NCBI GenBank assembly: GCA_035353395.1
Contig: DAOPZL010000103.1
Span: 1 to 5,220 of the forward strand
Reading direction: 5' to 3'
Length of the DNA: 5,220 nucleotides
Source: UBA1801 sp035353395
GTDB lineage: Bacteria; Acidobacteriota; Holophagae; Holophagales; Holophagaceae
Positions 1-5,179 of this stretch are shown here, piece by piece (positions within the stretch are counted from its first letter, which is position 1; every line of letters begins with the position of its first letter). Under the pieces are notes generated by a model. The model worked only from the letters and a program-made list of their open reading frames with translations. It did not search any database and was not told the origin of the DNA. The translations under genes were made by a program, and so were the position numbers.

Positions 1-97
1 GCCACTCCCCCTGCTGGATGAGGGACCTCAAGGTCCGCTGGAGCTGGAGATACAGAGGACTGGCGGCGCCAGGGTTCAGGGAGACCACGGGAGACAT
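1..97 (-). CDS. GntR-family transcriptional regulator, N-terminal fragment (runs off left edge)
   Basis: Reading leftward from an ATG at 97-95 gives 32 codons that begin MSPVVSLNPGAASPLYLQLQ and continue RTLRSLIQQGEW before the window ends. The stretch from P-L-Y-L-Q-L through L-I-Q-Q-G-E-W matches the first helix of the GntR winged helix-turn-helix DNA-binding domain, where family members typically read 'PLYxQIxxxLRxxIxxGxxxPGxxLPSER'. In the GntR family this domain binds palindromic operators and a C-terminal effector domain responds to a metabolite; that part lies outside the window, so the subfamily (FadR, HutC, MocR, YtrA) cannot be told. No strong ribosome-binding site precedes the ATG; only a weak GAG lies a few bases upstream. 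The nearest promoter-like match is TGGAAA, 16 bases, TACACT (129-134 and 107-112 on this strand), which would leave almost no leader. It may be co-transcribed with the GNAT gene upstream, 219 bases away. Confidence 0.78.
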   Translation of the reverse strand, partial: MSPVVSLNPGAASPLYLQLQRTLRSLIQQGEW

Positions 98-200
98 AAT
101 GCTCAAAGTGTAGACTCCGAAGGGGGAATTTCCATCATTCAGGTGGCTTTTGGCAGGCTGGCGCAGACCACGGCCCTCCGGGAAGCCCTGGGGACGGATT

Positions 201-219
201 CGTAGACCGACGTAGACCG
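201..219. repeat. Tandem 9-bp repeat, CGTAGACCG x2 (period 10)
   Basis: CGTAGACCG occurs at 201-209 and again at 211-219, one base apart, giving a 10-base period (about one helical turn). The core GTAGAC (GTCTAC on the minus strand) occurs a third time at 110-115, just upstream of the GntR start codon and overlapping a weak -10-like sequence. Repeats in phase with the DNA helix near a regulator gene can be operator half-sites, but this is inference. They lie about 105-120 bases upstream of the GntR start codon in its direction of transcription. Confidence 0.4.
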
Positions 220-222
220 CCA

Positions 223-263
223 AGGCCCCTTCTCGGGATGCCAACCGCGGGATGCCAGGGCCT
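223..263. repeat. Inverted repeat AGGCCC/GGGCCT enclosing two copies of CGGGATGCCA
   Basis: AGGCCC (223-228) and GGGCCT (258-263) are perfect 6-base inverted arms. Between them the 10-base sequence CGGGATGCCA occurs twice, at 234-243 and 248-257, 14 bases apart. The element lies 54 bases past the GNAT stop codon and upstream of the GntR gene, both read leftward. It has no T-tract on either strand, so it is not a typical intrinsic terminator. It could be an RNA structure in the intergenic transcript, a binding site, or chance in GC-rich DNA. Confidence 0.35.
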
Positions 264-316
264 CCGGTTCCGGTGTTCCGCGTCAGTTCGCGCTTTTCGC
301 GGTCCCGTCCCGAGGC

Positions 317-745
317 CTACTCCGGGAGGGCGTAGATGAAATTGGCCGCGTCCTTGCGCTCCTGCCAGCCGGCTTTCGCATAGAAACCCCGCTGGTAGGA
401 CTCCCGGTCGCGGATGTTGATGAGGCCCATCCGGCCGCAGCCCCGGGCGGCTGCCTCCGCCTTGGCGTGCTCCAGCAGCCGCTTGCCGAGGCCCTGGCCC
501 CGGTGTTCCGAGTGGATGAAGAGCTCGGAGATGAAGCCTTCCGGCCCCTGGAGGATGAGGTAGGGCAGCCAGTGCACCGAGAGGAAACCCAGGATCCCGC
601 CTGCCGCATCGCAGGCTAGGTAGATCGAGGGGCAATCATCCGTCAGGCAGCGGGAGAAATGTTCATGGATCCGGCCGCGGGTCACCTCGACGGGTTCCTG
701 GTTGAAACGCTCGAACAGCTTCAGGCCGCGGATGAACGACGCCAC
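317..745 (-). CDS. GNAT-family N-acetyltransferase (probable frameshift near its 5' end; native start likely 779)
   Basis: A 142-residue GNAT-fold protein, read leftward from a GTG at 745 to a TAG at 319-317. GNAT enzymes transfer an acetyl group from acetyl-CoA to an amine of a small molecule or protein; the acceptor here cannot be inferred. The acetyl-CoA-binding motif A is clear: a beta-strand F-I-S-E-L-F-I-H at about residues 71-78 leads into R82-G-Q-G-L-G87 and the helix K-R-L-L-E-H-A-K. Motif B is seen near the C-terminus as S-Y-Q-R-G-F-Y-A-K-A-G-W, followed by a last strand N-F-I-Y-A-L. Motifs C and D lie at about residues 40-63. From the GTG the protein starts inside helix 1 (A-S-F-I-R-G-L) and lacks the usual first strand. 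Codons just upstream stay open in frame (G-D-A-E-A before the GTG), and a different frame supplies M-S-E-T-D-V-R from an ATG at 779, preceded by GGGGG (788-792) eight bases upstream. Joining the two frames near 757-762 gives a family-like N-terminus of about 153 residues. Family assignment is firm; the exact start is not. Confidence 0.82.
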   Translation of the reverse strand: MASFIRGLKLFERFNQEPVEVTRGRIHEHFSRCLTDDCPSIYLACDAAGGILGFLSVHWLPYLILQGPEGFISELFIHSEHRGQGLGKRLLEHAKAEAAARGCGRMGLINIRDRESYQRGFYAKAGWQERKDAANFIYALPE

Positions 746-776
746 AGCCTCGGCATCCCCGCACGTCGGTCTCCGA

Positions 777-792
777 CATCCACGCAGCCCCC
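777..792 (-). promoter_or_regulatory. Probable native start region of the GNAT gene (ATG 779-777 with GGGGG Shine-Dalgarno-like run)
   Basis: On the minus strand an ATG at 779-777 begins M-S-E-T-D-V-R and is preceded, eight bases away, by a run of five G (788-792) that can serve as a ribosome-binding site. By contrast the in-frame GTG at 745 has only GAGG two bases before it, which is too close. This favours translation starting at 779 in the parental gene. Reaching the GNAT frame needs a shift near 757-762, so the start is real only if the frameshift is a recent mutation or a sequencing error. Confidence 0.45.
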
Positions 793-806
793 ATGCCGTA
801 CCAAGA

Positions 807-825
807 CGGGGCGGCGACTGCCCCG
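807..825. repeat. Short hairpin (6-bp stem) upstream of the GNAT gene
   Basis: CGGGGC (807-812) and GCCCCG (820-825) are perfect inverted arms separated by 7 bases. It lies about 28 bases upstream of the putative ATG at 779 and would fall in the leader of the GNAT transcript if transcription starts further right. No T-tract follows on either strand, so it is unlikely to terminate transcription. It may be chance in GC-rich DNA. Confidence 0.3.
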
Positions 826-942
826 CGCACCAAGGTCCGGTCCATGACGGGAGAGTAGGTCAGGCAAGACGATGCGACCGGAACCTCCCTGGCGGAACCT
901 GCGAGGCCATCGGCCCGCGGCAGGCAAGCGTGGCGAAGCGAA

Positions 943-978
943 TCGAATCTTGATGGGATCCGGGAATCTATTCGAATC
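943..978. repeat. GAATC repeats and palindromes in the GNAT-fic divergent spacer
   Basis: GAATC occurs four times in 39 bases: 940-944, 945-949, 964-968 and 974-978. TCGAAT (943-948) and ATTCGA (970-975) form a 6-base inverted repeat centred within half a base of the palindrome GGATCC (956-961). ATTCGAAT (970-977) is itself an 8-base perfect palindrome. The stretch is clearly more AT-rich than the flanking genes. This is the composition expected of a divergent control region, and the repeats are candidates for regulator binding; no regulator can be assigned from sequence alone. Confidence 0.4.
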
Positions 979-988
979 AAAACGAGAG

Positions 989-1017
989 TTGATTGGCGCC
1001 CGTAATCAAATCATGAT
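989..1017 (+). promoter_or_regulatory. Predicted sigma70-like promoter of the fic gene, overlaid by palindromes
   Basis: TTGATT (989-994) matches the -35 consensus TTGACA at four of six positions. After a 17-base spacer, CATGAT (1012-1017) matches the -10 TATAAT at four of six. A transcript would begin near 1024, leaving a short leader that carries the ribosome-binding site GGAGG (1031-1035), four bases before the ATG at 1040. Two inverted repeats cover the promoter: TTGATT (989-994) pairs with AATCAA (1004-1009) around a 9-base centre holding GGCGCC, and ATCATGAT (1010-1017) is a perfect palindrome that includes the -10. A protein bound here would block RNA polymerase, so this reads as promoter plus operator. 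The promoter call rests on consensus matching only. Confidence 0.5.
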
Positions 1018-1039
1018 GTGACCTGATCGAGGAGGACGA

Positions 1040-2167
1040 ATGGATCAACGGTGGATCTGGCAACATCCCCAGTGGCCTGCATTCACCTGGGACATGCGCG
1101 TGCTCAGTCCCGCGCTGAGTGCGGCACGGTTGGCCCAGGGGAAGGTCCTGGGCATGGGGCGGATGCTTGAATCCACGCTCTCCACAGAGGCCGTGGCCGC
1201 GATCCTGGTCCAGGAGGGCCTGACCACCTCCGCCATCGAGGGGGAGCGACTGGACCGTGACTCGGTCAGATCCTCTGTCGCCAAACGCCTCGGTCTTCCG
1301 ACAGCGGGTCTGCCGACGCCTCCCAGGGACGTCGATGGCCTGGTGGATGTCCTGCTGGACGCCATCACGCACTTCGAGGCGCCACTCTCACGGGAACGCC
1401 TGGAAACCTGGCACGCCGCCCTGTTCCCCACGGGGCATTCAGGGTTCCTGCCCATCCAGGCAGGCCGACTCCGTGGCGAGGATCCCATGCAGGTGATGTC
1501 GGGGCGACCGGGGCATGAGCGGGTCCATTTCCAGGCTCCAGGGCGCAAGGAGCTCGAGCGTGAGCTGGAACGGTTCCTGGAGTGGTGCAACGCCCCCTGG
1601 CAGGATCTCGACGGCTTGCTGCGAGCCGGGATCGTCCACCTCTGGTTCGTGACGCTCCATCCCTTCGAGGACGGCAACGGGCGCCTGGCACGGGCCCTCA
1701 CGGACATGGCGCTGGCCCAGGACGAACGGAAAGCTGAGCGTCTGTTCTCGTTGTCGGCCCAGATCCTCAAGATCCGGGAGAGCTACTACGAGGTGCTGGA
1801 GAAGACCCAGAGCACCCTCTCCCTGGATATCACGGGCTGGCTGCAGTGGTTCCTCGAACAGGTTGCGGCAGCCTGCAGTGCGGCGGAGAACACGGTTGCA
1901 CCCACCCTCGCCAAGGCCCGCTTCTGGCTGCGGTTCAGGGATGTGGACCTGAACGATCGGCAACGCAAGGTGCTCAACCGCCTCCTGGACGCAGGCCCTG
2001 GGGGCTTCGAGGGAGGAATGAGCACCCGGAAGATGGCCGGCCTGACCGGGGCCAGCAAGCCCACGGCCACGCGGGATCTCGCGGACCTAGCGCGGAAGGG
2101 TTGCCTCGTGTCCATGGGCAAGGGGGGACGGAGCGCCGCCTACGAGATCCCGTGGGAGGCATCCTGA
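1040..2167 (+). CDS. Fic-family protein (DUF4172 type) with self-inhibitory motif and C-terminal winged helix
   Basis: A complete 375-residue protein. Fic enzymes usually move AMP from ATP onto a hydroxyl side chain of a target protein (AMPylation); the target here is unknown. The N-terminal part (about 3-90) starts W-I-W-Q-H-P-Q-W-P-A-F-T-W and looks like the DUF4172 domain often fused to Fic. It holds T63-S-A-I-E67-G68, matching the (S/T)xxxE(G/N) inhibitory helix whose glutamate blocks productive ATP binding, so this would be a class II, self-inhibited Fic. The Fic core (about 115-275) carries a full catalytic motif, H207-P-F-E-D-G-N-G-R-L-A-R218, with the catalytic histidine and the phosphate-binding G-N-G-R. 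The flap region at about 147-164 (M-Q-V-M-S-G ... R-V-H-F) is present. Residues about 304-371 (L-N-D-R-Q-R-K-V-L-N ... K-P-T-A-T-R-D-L-A-D-L ... G-R-S-A-A-Y) look like a winged helix-turn-helix. The ATG at 1040 has GGAGG four bases upstream. No key residue is missing. No separate antitoxin gene adjoins it, as expected for a class II protein. Confidence 0.93.
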   Translation: MDQRWIWQHPQWPAFTWDMRVLSPALSAARLAQGKVLGMGRMLESTLSTEAVAAILVQEGLTTSAIEGERLDRDSVRSSVAKRLGLPTAGLPTPPRDVDGLVDVLLDAITHFEAPLSRERLETWHAALFPTGHSGFLPIQAGRLRGEDPMQVMSGRPGHERVHFQAPGRKELERELERFLEWCNAPWQDLDGLLRAGIVHLWFVTLHPFEDGNGRLARALTDMALAQDERKAERLFSLSAQILKIRESYYEVLEKTQSTLSLDITGWLQWFLEQVAAACSAAENTVAPTLAKARFWLRFRDVDLNDRQRKVLNRLLDAGPGGFEGGMSTRKMAGLTGASKPTATRDLADLARKGCLVSMGKGGRSAAYEIPWEAS

Positions 2168-2168
2168 A

Positions 2169-2192
2169 CCTTCGCCGCGGAGACGGCGAAGG
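2169..2192. terminator. Stem-loop directly after the fic stop codon (no T-tract)
   Basis: CCTTCGCCG (2169-2177) and CGGCGAAGG (2184-2192) form a perfect 9-bp stem with a 6-base loop, starting two bases after the fic TGA (2165-2167). Position right after a stop codon is typical of a transcript end or a 3'-stabilising hairpin. No run of T follows on the plus strand (the next bases are AAAGAGGG), so it does not meet the intrinsic-terminator pattern. Partial termination or mRNA 3'-end protection is the likely role; whether the ABC genes downstream receive read-through is open. Confidence 0.45.
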
Positions 2193-2248
2193 AAAGAGGG
2201 CGGAGGGGTGAACGGGGCCTTCCCGTTGATGCTCGTTCCATCTGCAGT

Positions 2249-2276
2249 TCCGCGAGGGCCCTTGAGCGCTCGCGGA
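2249..2276. repeat. 8-bp inverted repeat in the spacer before the ABC operon
   Basis: TCCGCGAG (2249-2256) and CTCGCGGA (2269-2276) are perfect 8-base arms around a 12-base centre that includes the palindrome GAGCGCTC overlapping the right arm (2264-2271). It lies about 110 bases upstream of the ATPase start. It may be an operator for the ABC operon, a hairpin in its leader, or a second stem ending fic transcription. There is no adjacent T-tract. I saw no convincing -35/-10 pair in 2168-2385. Confidence 0.4.
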
Positions 2277-2385
2277 TGGCCGGGCGCCTTTGGTAAGGTG
2301 GAAGGGAAGGCCCTCCGCATCCGCGCCCACCCGGTCCCCAAGGGAGCAGACCGCACCCGGACCGAGGCCTGGGAAGGAACTGTCG

Positions 2386-3390
2386 ATGATTAAGGTACGC
2401 GATCTCGTCAAGGAGTTCACGGTGTCGAAGCGCGGGAGCGGACTGTCCGGCGCCCTGCTGGGGCTCGGCCGGCGGCGGCGGGAGACCGTGCGCGCGCTGG
2501 ACGGCGTCTCGTTCGATGTGCCCGGCGGCGATCTGGTGGGCTTCATCGGCCCCAACGGCGCCGGCAAGAGCACGACCATCAAGATCCTCGCCGGGATCAT
2601 GCGTCCCACCTCCGGGGAGGTTCAGGCAAACGGGCGCGTGCCCTGGAAGGACCGCATCGCCCACGTCCGCAGGATCGGGGTCGTGTTCGGCCAGCGCACC
2701 CAGCTCTGGTGGGACCTCCCGGTCCGCGAGTCCTTCAGCCTGGTCGGGGCGATGTACCGCATGCCGGCCGTGGAAGTCCGCGCTTCCTTCCGTGAACTCG
2801 ATGAGGCGCTCGGCCTCGGCCCCCTCCTCGACGTGCCAGTGCGGCAGCTCTCCCTCGGCCAGCGGATGCGCTGCGAGCTCGCCGCCGCGCTCCTCCCCCG
2901 CCCGGACACCCTCTTTCTGGACGAGCCCACGATCGGGCTCGACGCGCCCTCGAAACTCGCCGTGCGCGACTTCGTCGCGAGGATCAACCGCGAGCGCGGT
3001 GTGACCACCCTCCTGACCACCCATGACATGGACGATGTGGCGGCGCTCGCACGCCGGGTTGTGCTCATCCGGTCGGGCCAGACGCTATTCGACGGTCCAT
3101 TGTCCTCACTCCGGGAGGTTGCCAGGGAGAAACGTTCACTCGTCGTCGACCTCTCCACGGCCGCCTCGGCACAGGATGGCGCTCCGCCCCTCGAGGGCAT
3201 GCGGCTCGACTCGATCGAGGGGAACCGGGTGAGGTGGGACTTCGATCCGCGCGCAGTCCGAACCGCCGACGCCATCGCCGCGGCGACGGCGCGGCTCGAC
3301 ATCGTGGACCTCGTCGTCGAAGCTGAGCCGGTGGAGCGCCTGATCGCCCGGGTCTACGGCGGGTCCCCGGCAAGGGACGGTGCCCGGTGA
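2386..3390 (+). CDS. ABC-2 type exporter, ATP-binding subunit (COG4586-like)
   Basis: A 334-residue cytoplasmic ATPase that would hydrolyse ATP to drive the two membrane subunits encoded next. Motifs in order: Walker A G55-P-N-G-A-G-K61-S-T; Q-loop at Q103 inside F-G-Q-R-T-Q-L-W-W-D-L-P-V, a segment typical of the COG4586 subgroup; ABC signature L155-S-L-G-Q159 followed by R-M-R-C-E-L-A-A-A-L-L; Walker B T-L-F-L-D179-E180; D-loop G-L-D186; and switch histidine H213 in T-T-H-D-M-D-D. The signature is LSLGQ rather than LSGGQ, a normal variant here. Residues about 245-334 form a C-terminal accessory domain ending D-I-V-D-L-V-V-E-A-E-P-V-E-R-L-I-A-R-V-Y, as in related ABC-2 ATPases. The ATG at 2386 is preferred because AAGGA (2374-2378) lies seven bases upstream and M-I-K-V-R-D-L matches the family N-terminus. 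An in-frame TTG at 2290 would add 32 low-complexity residues and is rejected. Its stop overlaps the next gene's start as GTGA. Family is firm; substrate unknown. Confidence 0.93.
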   Translation: MIKVRDLVKEFTVSKRGSGLSGALLGLGRRRRETVRALDGVSFDVPGGDLVGFIGPNGAGKSTTIKILAGIMRPTSGEVQANGRVPWKDRIAHVRRIGVVFGQRTQLWWDLPVRESFSLVGAMYRMPAVEVRASFRELDEALGLGPLLDVPVRQLSLGQRMRCELAAALLPRPDTLFLDEPTIGLDAPSKLAVRDFVARINRERGVTTLLTTHDMDDVAALARRVVLIRSGQTLFDGPLSSLREVAREKRSLVVDLSTAASAQDGAPPLEGMRLDSIEGNRVRWDFDPRAVRTADAIAAATARLDIVDLVVEAEPVERLIARVYGGSPARDGAR

Positions 3391-4199
3391 AGCCCTACCT
3401 CGCCCTCCTCTCGGCCCGGTTCCGGCAGGGCCTGCAGTACCGGGCGGCCGCCTGGGCGGGGGCGGCCACCCAGGTGTGCTTCGGGCTGTTCATCATCAGC
3501 GCTCTCGAGGCCTTCGCGGCCGCCAGACCCGGCGCGGCGGGCCCCTTTTCCCGGGTCGCATCCTACGTCTGGCTCGGCCAGGCGCTCTTCCGCCTCCTGC
3601 CCTGGAACCCGGACCCGGAACTCCGGGATGTCGTCAGGCTCGGGGATGTGGGCCTGCAGCTCGCCAAGCCCCTCGACCTCTACGGGGCCTGGTTCGCAAA
3701 GGCGCTCGGCTACCGGCTGTCGGCCGCGACGCTGCGGGCGCTCCCCTGCCTCCTGGCGTCGGCGGTCCTCCTTCCCCTGGTGGGCCTCGGCGGCATCGCC
3801 CTGGGTCCCCCGGACTCCGTCCTCTCGGCGCTGGCTTTCGCCGCGGCCCTGCCCGGAGCGGTCCTGCTGTCGGCGGCGATCACCACCCTCTATCCGATCC
3901 TGTACTTCCGGAGCGTCTCCGCGAGCGGCGCCATGACGATCGCGGCCGCGGCCGCCTCCCTCTGCGGGGGCATCCTCGCCCCCCTCCCCCTCCTGCCGCC
4001 CTGGATGGGCGACGCCCTCGCCCTCACGCCCTTCGCCTTCGTGACCGACGCCCCCTTCCGGATCTGGACGGGGATGGTGCCCCCCTCCGACATCCTGCGC
4101 GTGCTGGCGATGCAGGCCGCCTGGCTCGCGATCTGCGTCGTCCTCGGACGCGCATGGCTCGGACGCCGCCTCCTCGGCGTCGAGATCGCGGGAGGTTGA
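3387..4199 (+). CDS. ABC-2 type exporter, first membrane subunit (COG4587-like permease)
   Basis: A 270-residue integral-membrane protein. It begins with a short basic cytoplasmic lead (M-K-P-Y-L-A-L-L-S-A-R-F-R-Q-G-L-Q-Y-R) followed by hydrophobic segments at about 22-42, 115-137, 143-168, 181-203 and 236-256, giving five to six membrane spans. Between the first two spans lies Y-V-W-L-G-Q-A-L, then D-P-E-L-R-D-V-V-R-L-G-D-V-G-L-Q-L-A-K-P-L-D-L-Y, the conserved cytoplasmic region of this permease type that probably contacts the ATPase. Translation starts at GTG 3387, overlapping the ATPase stop by four bases (GTGA), with a weak GGGACGG upstream; this indicates translational coupling and equal production. 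It pairs with the second permease as a heterodimeric channel in the inner membrane. A different reading frame is also open throughout this gene, but its product is rich in P, R and G and is a shadow. Substrate unknown. Confidence 0.88.
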   Translation: MKPYLALLSARFRQGLQYRAAAWAGAATQVCFGLFIISALEAFAAARPGAAGPFSRVASYVWLGQALFRLLPWNPDPELRDVVRLGDVGLQLAKPLDLYGAWFAKALGYRLSAATLRALPCLLASAVLLPLVGLGGIALGPPDSVLSALAFAAALPGAVLLSAAITTLYPILYFRSVSASGAMTIAAAAASLCGGILAPLPLLPPWMGDALALTPFAFVTDAPFRIWTGMVPPSDILRVLAMQAAWLAICVVLGRAWLGRRLLGVEIAGG

Positions 4200-4201
4200 C
4201 G

Positions 4202-5002
4202 GTGGGAGGTCTTCGCATCTGCCTCAAGCTGATCGCCATCTCAGTCCAGTCCCAGCTGGAGTACCGCGCCTCCCTGGTCCTCCAGGTCCTCGGGCAGTTC
4301 GTCATGTTCCTCATCGAGTTCGCGGCCATGGCCGGCCTCTTCGCGCGCTTCGGCTCGATCACCGGCTGGGGCTTCGGGCAGGCCGCGCTGCTCTATGGCT
4401 TCGCCGACATCAGCTTCGCCTGCGCCGAGGCGGCCAGCGGCGGGTTCGACCTGTTGGAGCAGCAGATCCGGCGGGGAGATTTCGACCGGGTGCTCGCGCG
4501 CCCCCTGTCCCCCTTCCTCCAGATCCTCGGGCAGGAGCTGACCCTCCGGCGCGCCGGCCGGCTCCTCATGGGCACCTGCGTGTTCGGATGGGCCTGGACG
4601 ACCTGCCGGCCGGCACCGACCGCGGTCGGCCTGGCGGCGCTCGCCCTGGGCTTCGTGGGGGCGGTCGCGGTCTTCGTCTCGGTGATCGCGATCCAGGGGG
4701 CGCTGGCCTTCAGGACCGTGGAGAGCCTCGAGGTGGTGAACGCCCTGAGCTATGGCGGGCGGGCCGTGTCGTCCTACCCCATGACCGCCTACCGCGGGTT
4801 CGTCCGCCACCTCTTCCTGCTCGCCGTGCCGGTGGGGTGCTCCATCTACGCCCCCGTCTGCACCCTCCTCCACCGGTCCCCTTTCCCTGGCTGGCCCTGG
4901 TGGATCGGCGTGGTGACTCCCCTTGCGTCCCTTCCCTTCGCCCTCCTTGCGGGGCTGGCCTGGAAGTCGGGCGTGGCGCGCTATGAAAGCGCGGGCGGCT
5001 GA
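4202..5002 (+). CDS. ABC-2 type exporter, second membrane subunit (COG3694-like permease)
   Basis: A 266-residue integral-membrane protein, the partner of the preceding permease. The N-terminus reads L-K-L-I-A-I-S-V-Q-S-Q-L-E-Y-R-A-S-L-V-L-Q-V-L-G-Q-F, the family's conserved opening. Hydrophobic segments lie at about 24-48, 60-76, 118-136, 140-170, 202-222 and 232-254. Conserved cytoplasmic motifs are F-D-L-L-E-Q-Q-I-R-R-G-D-F-D-R-V-L-A-R-P-L (about 82-102), the equivalent of the segment that contacts the ATPase, and S-S-Y-P-M-T-A-Y-R-G-F-V-R (about 190-202). The GTG at 4202 is chosen because GGGAGG (4190-4195), inside the end of the previous gene, sits six bases upstream; a TTG at 4196 is in frame but overlaps that site. 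Only two bases separate it from the previous stop, so the three genes form one operon. The operon ends here: about 120 bases later comes the terminator. Substrate unknown. Confidence 0.88.
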   Translation: MGGLRICLKLIAISVQSQLEYRASLVLQVLGQFVMFLIEFAAMAGLFARFGSITGWGFGQAALLYGFADISFACAEAASGGFDLLEQQIRRGDFDRVLARPLSPFLQILGQELTLRRAGRLLMGTCVFGWAWTTCRPAPTAVGLAALALGFVGAVAVFVSVIAIQGALAFRTVESLEVVNALSYGGRAVSSYPMTAYRGFVRHLFLLAVPVGCSIYAPVCTLLHRSPFPGWPWWIGVVTPLASLPFALLAGLAWKSGVARYESAGG

Positions 5003-5121
5003 ACGGCCCTGGCGCGGTTGCAGGACTCCGAGCGGCGAGGCCCGGCCTGGACCCGTCCTCTCCATCGCATCCTTGCCCGTCCTCGGCAGCAGGGGTTGCC
5101 CACAGGATCCAACGAGGCAGT
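5003..5121. other. Non-coding tail between the ABC operon and the terminator
   Basis: No start codon with a ribosome-binding site and no family-like protein was found in this 119-base stretch. It would be the 3' untranslated region of the ABC operon transcript. Nothing else distinctive was seen. Confidence 0.5.
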
Positions 5122-5153
5122 AAAAAAGCCGCTCCCCGGGGGGAGCGGCCTCT
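5122..5153. terminator. Intrinsic, probably bidirectional, transcription terminator between convergent genes
   Basis: GCCGCTCCC (5128-5136) and GGGAGCGGC (5141-5149) form a perfect 9-bp GC-rich stem with a 4-base loop; further pairing is possible in the loop. On the plus strand it is preceded by six A (5122-5127) and followed by CTCTTCT. Read leftward, the six A become a run of six U directly after the stem, the classic intrinsic-terminator form, so it should be strongest for the minus-strand gene ending at 5180. Its weaker pyrimidine-rich tail on the plus strand suggests it also ends the ABC operon. Confidence 0.85.
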
Positions 5154-5179
5154 TCTGGAAACCGGGTGGAACGCTGGAA

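Noticed and set aside
135..635. 166-residue minus-strand open frame overlapping the GNAT gene
   Set aside because: Product rich in P, G and R; it overlaps the clear GNAT frame on the same strand and is a GC-bias shadow.
663..980. 105-residue minus-strand frame covering the GNAT-fic spacer
   Set aside because: Only its M-S-E-T-D-V-R segment resembles protein of the neighbouring gene. The rest has no family features and covers the repeat-rich control region.
1040..2167. Fic toxin with a separate small antitoxin gene, as in FicTA or VbhTA modules
   Set aside because: No small gene with an inhibitory motif lies on either side. The inhibitory T-S-A-I-E-G is inside the Fic protein itself.
2290..2385. 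N-terminal extension of the ABC ATPase from an in-frame TTG at 2290
   Set aside because: The added 32 residues are low-complexity and have no match to the family. The ATG at 2386 has a well-spaced AAGGA and the expected N-terminus.
2140..3024. 294-residue minus-strand frame antisense to the ABC ATPase
   Set aside because: Antisense shadow: rich in G, A, E and H, without recognisable domains, and opposite a gene with complete ABC motifs.
3380..4201. A long plus-strand frame open through the whole first permease gene and continuous with the second permease, which could be read as one 540-residue protein
   Set aside because: The part over 3380-4201 is a P/R/G-rich sequence with no family features, while the overlapping frame encodes a typical permease. 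The true second permease starts at GTG 4202 with its own ribosome-binding site.
4241..5065. 274-residue minus-strand frame antisense to the second permease
   Set aside because: Antisense shadow in GC-rich DNA: charged, repetitive composition, no domain, and no ribosome-binding site that I could support.
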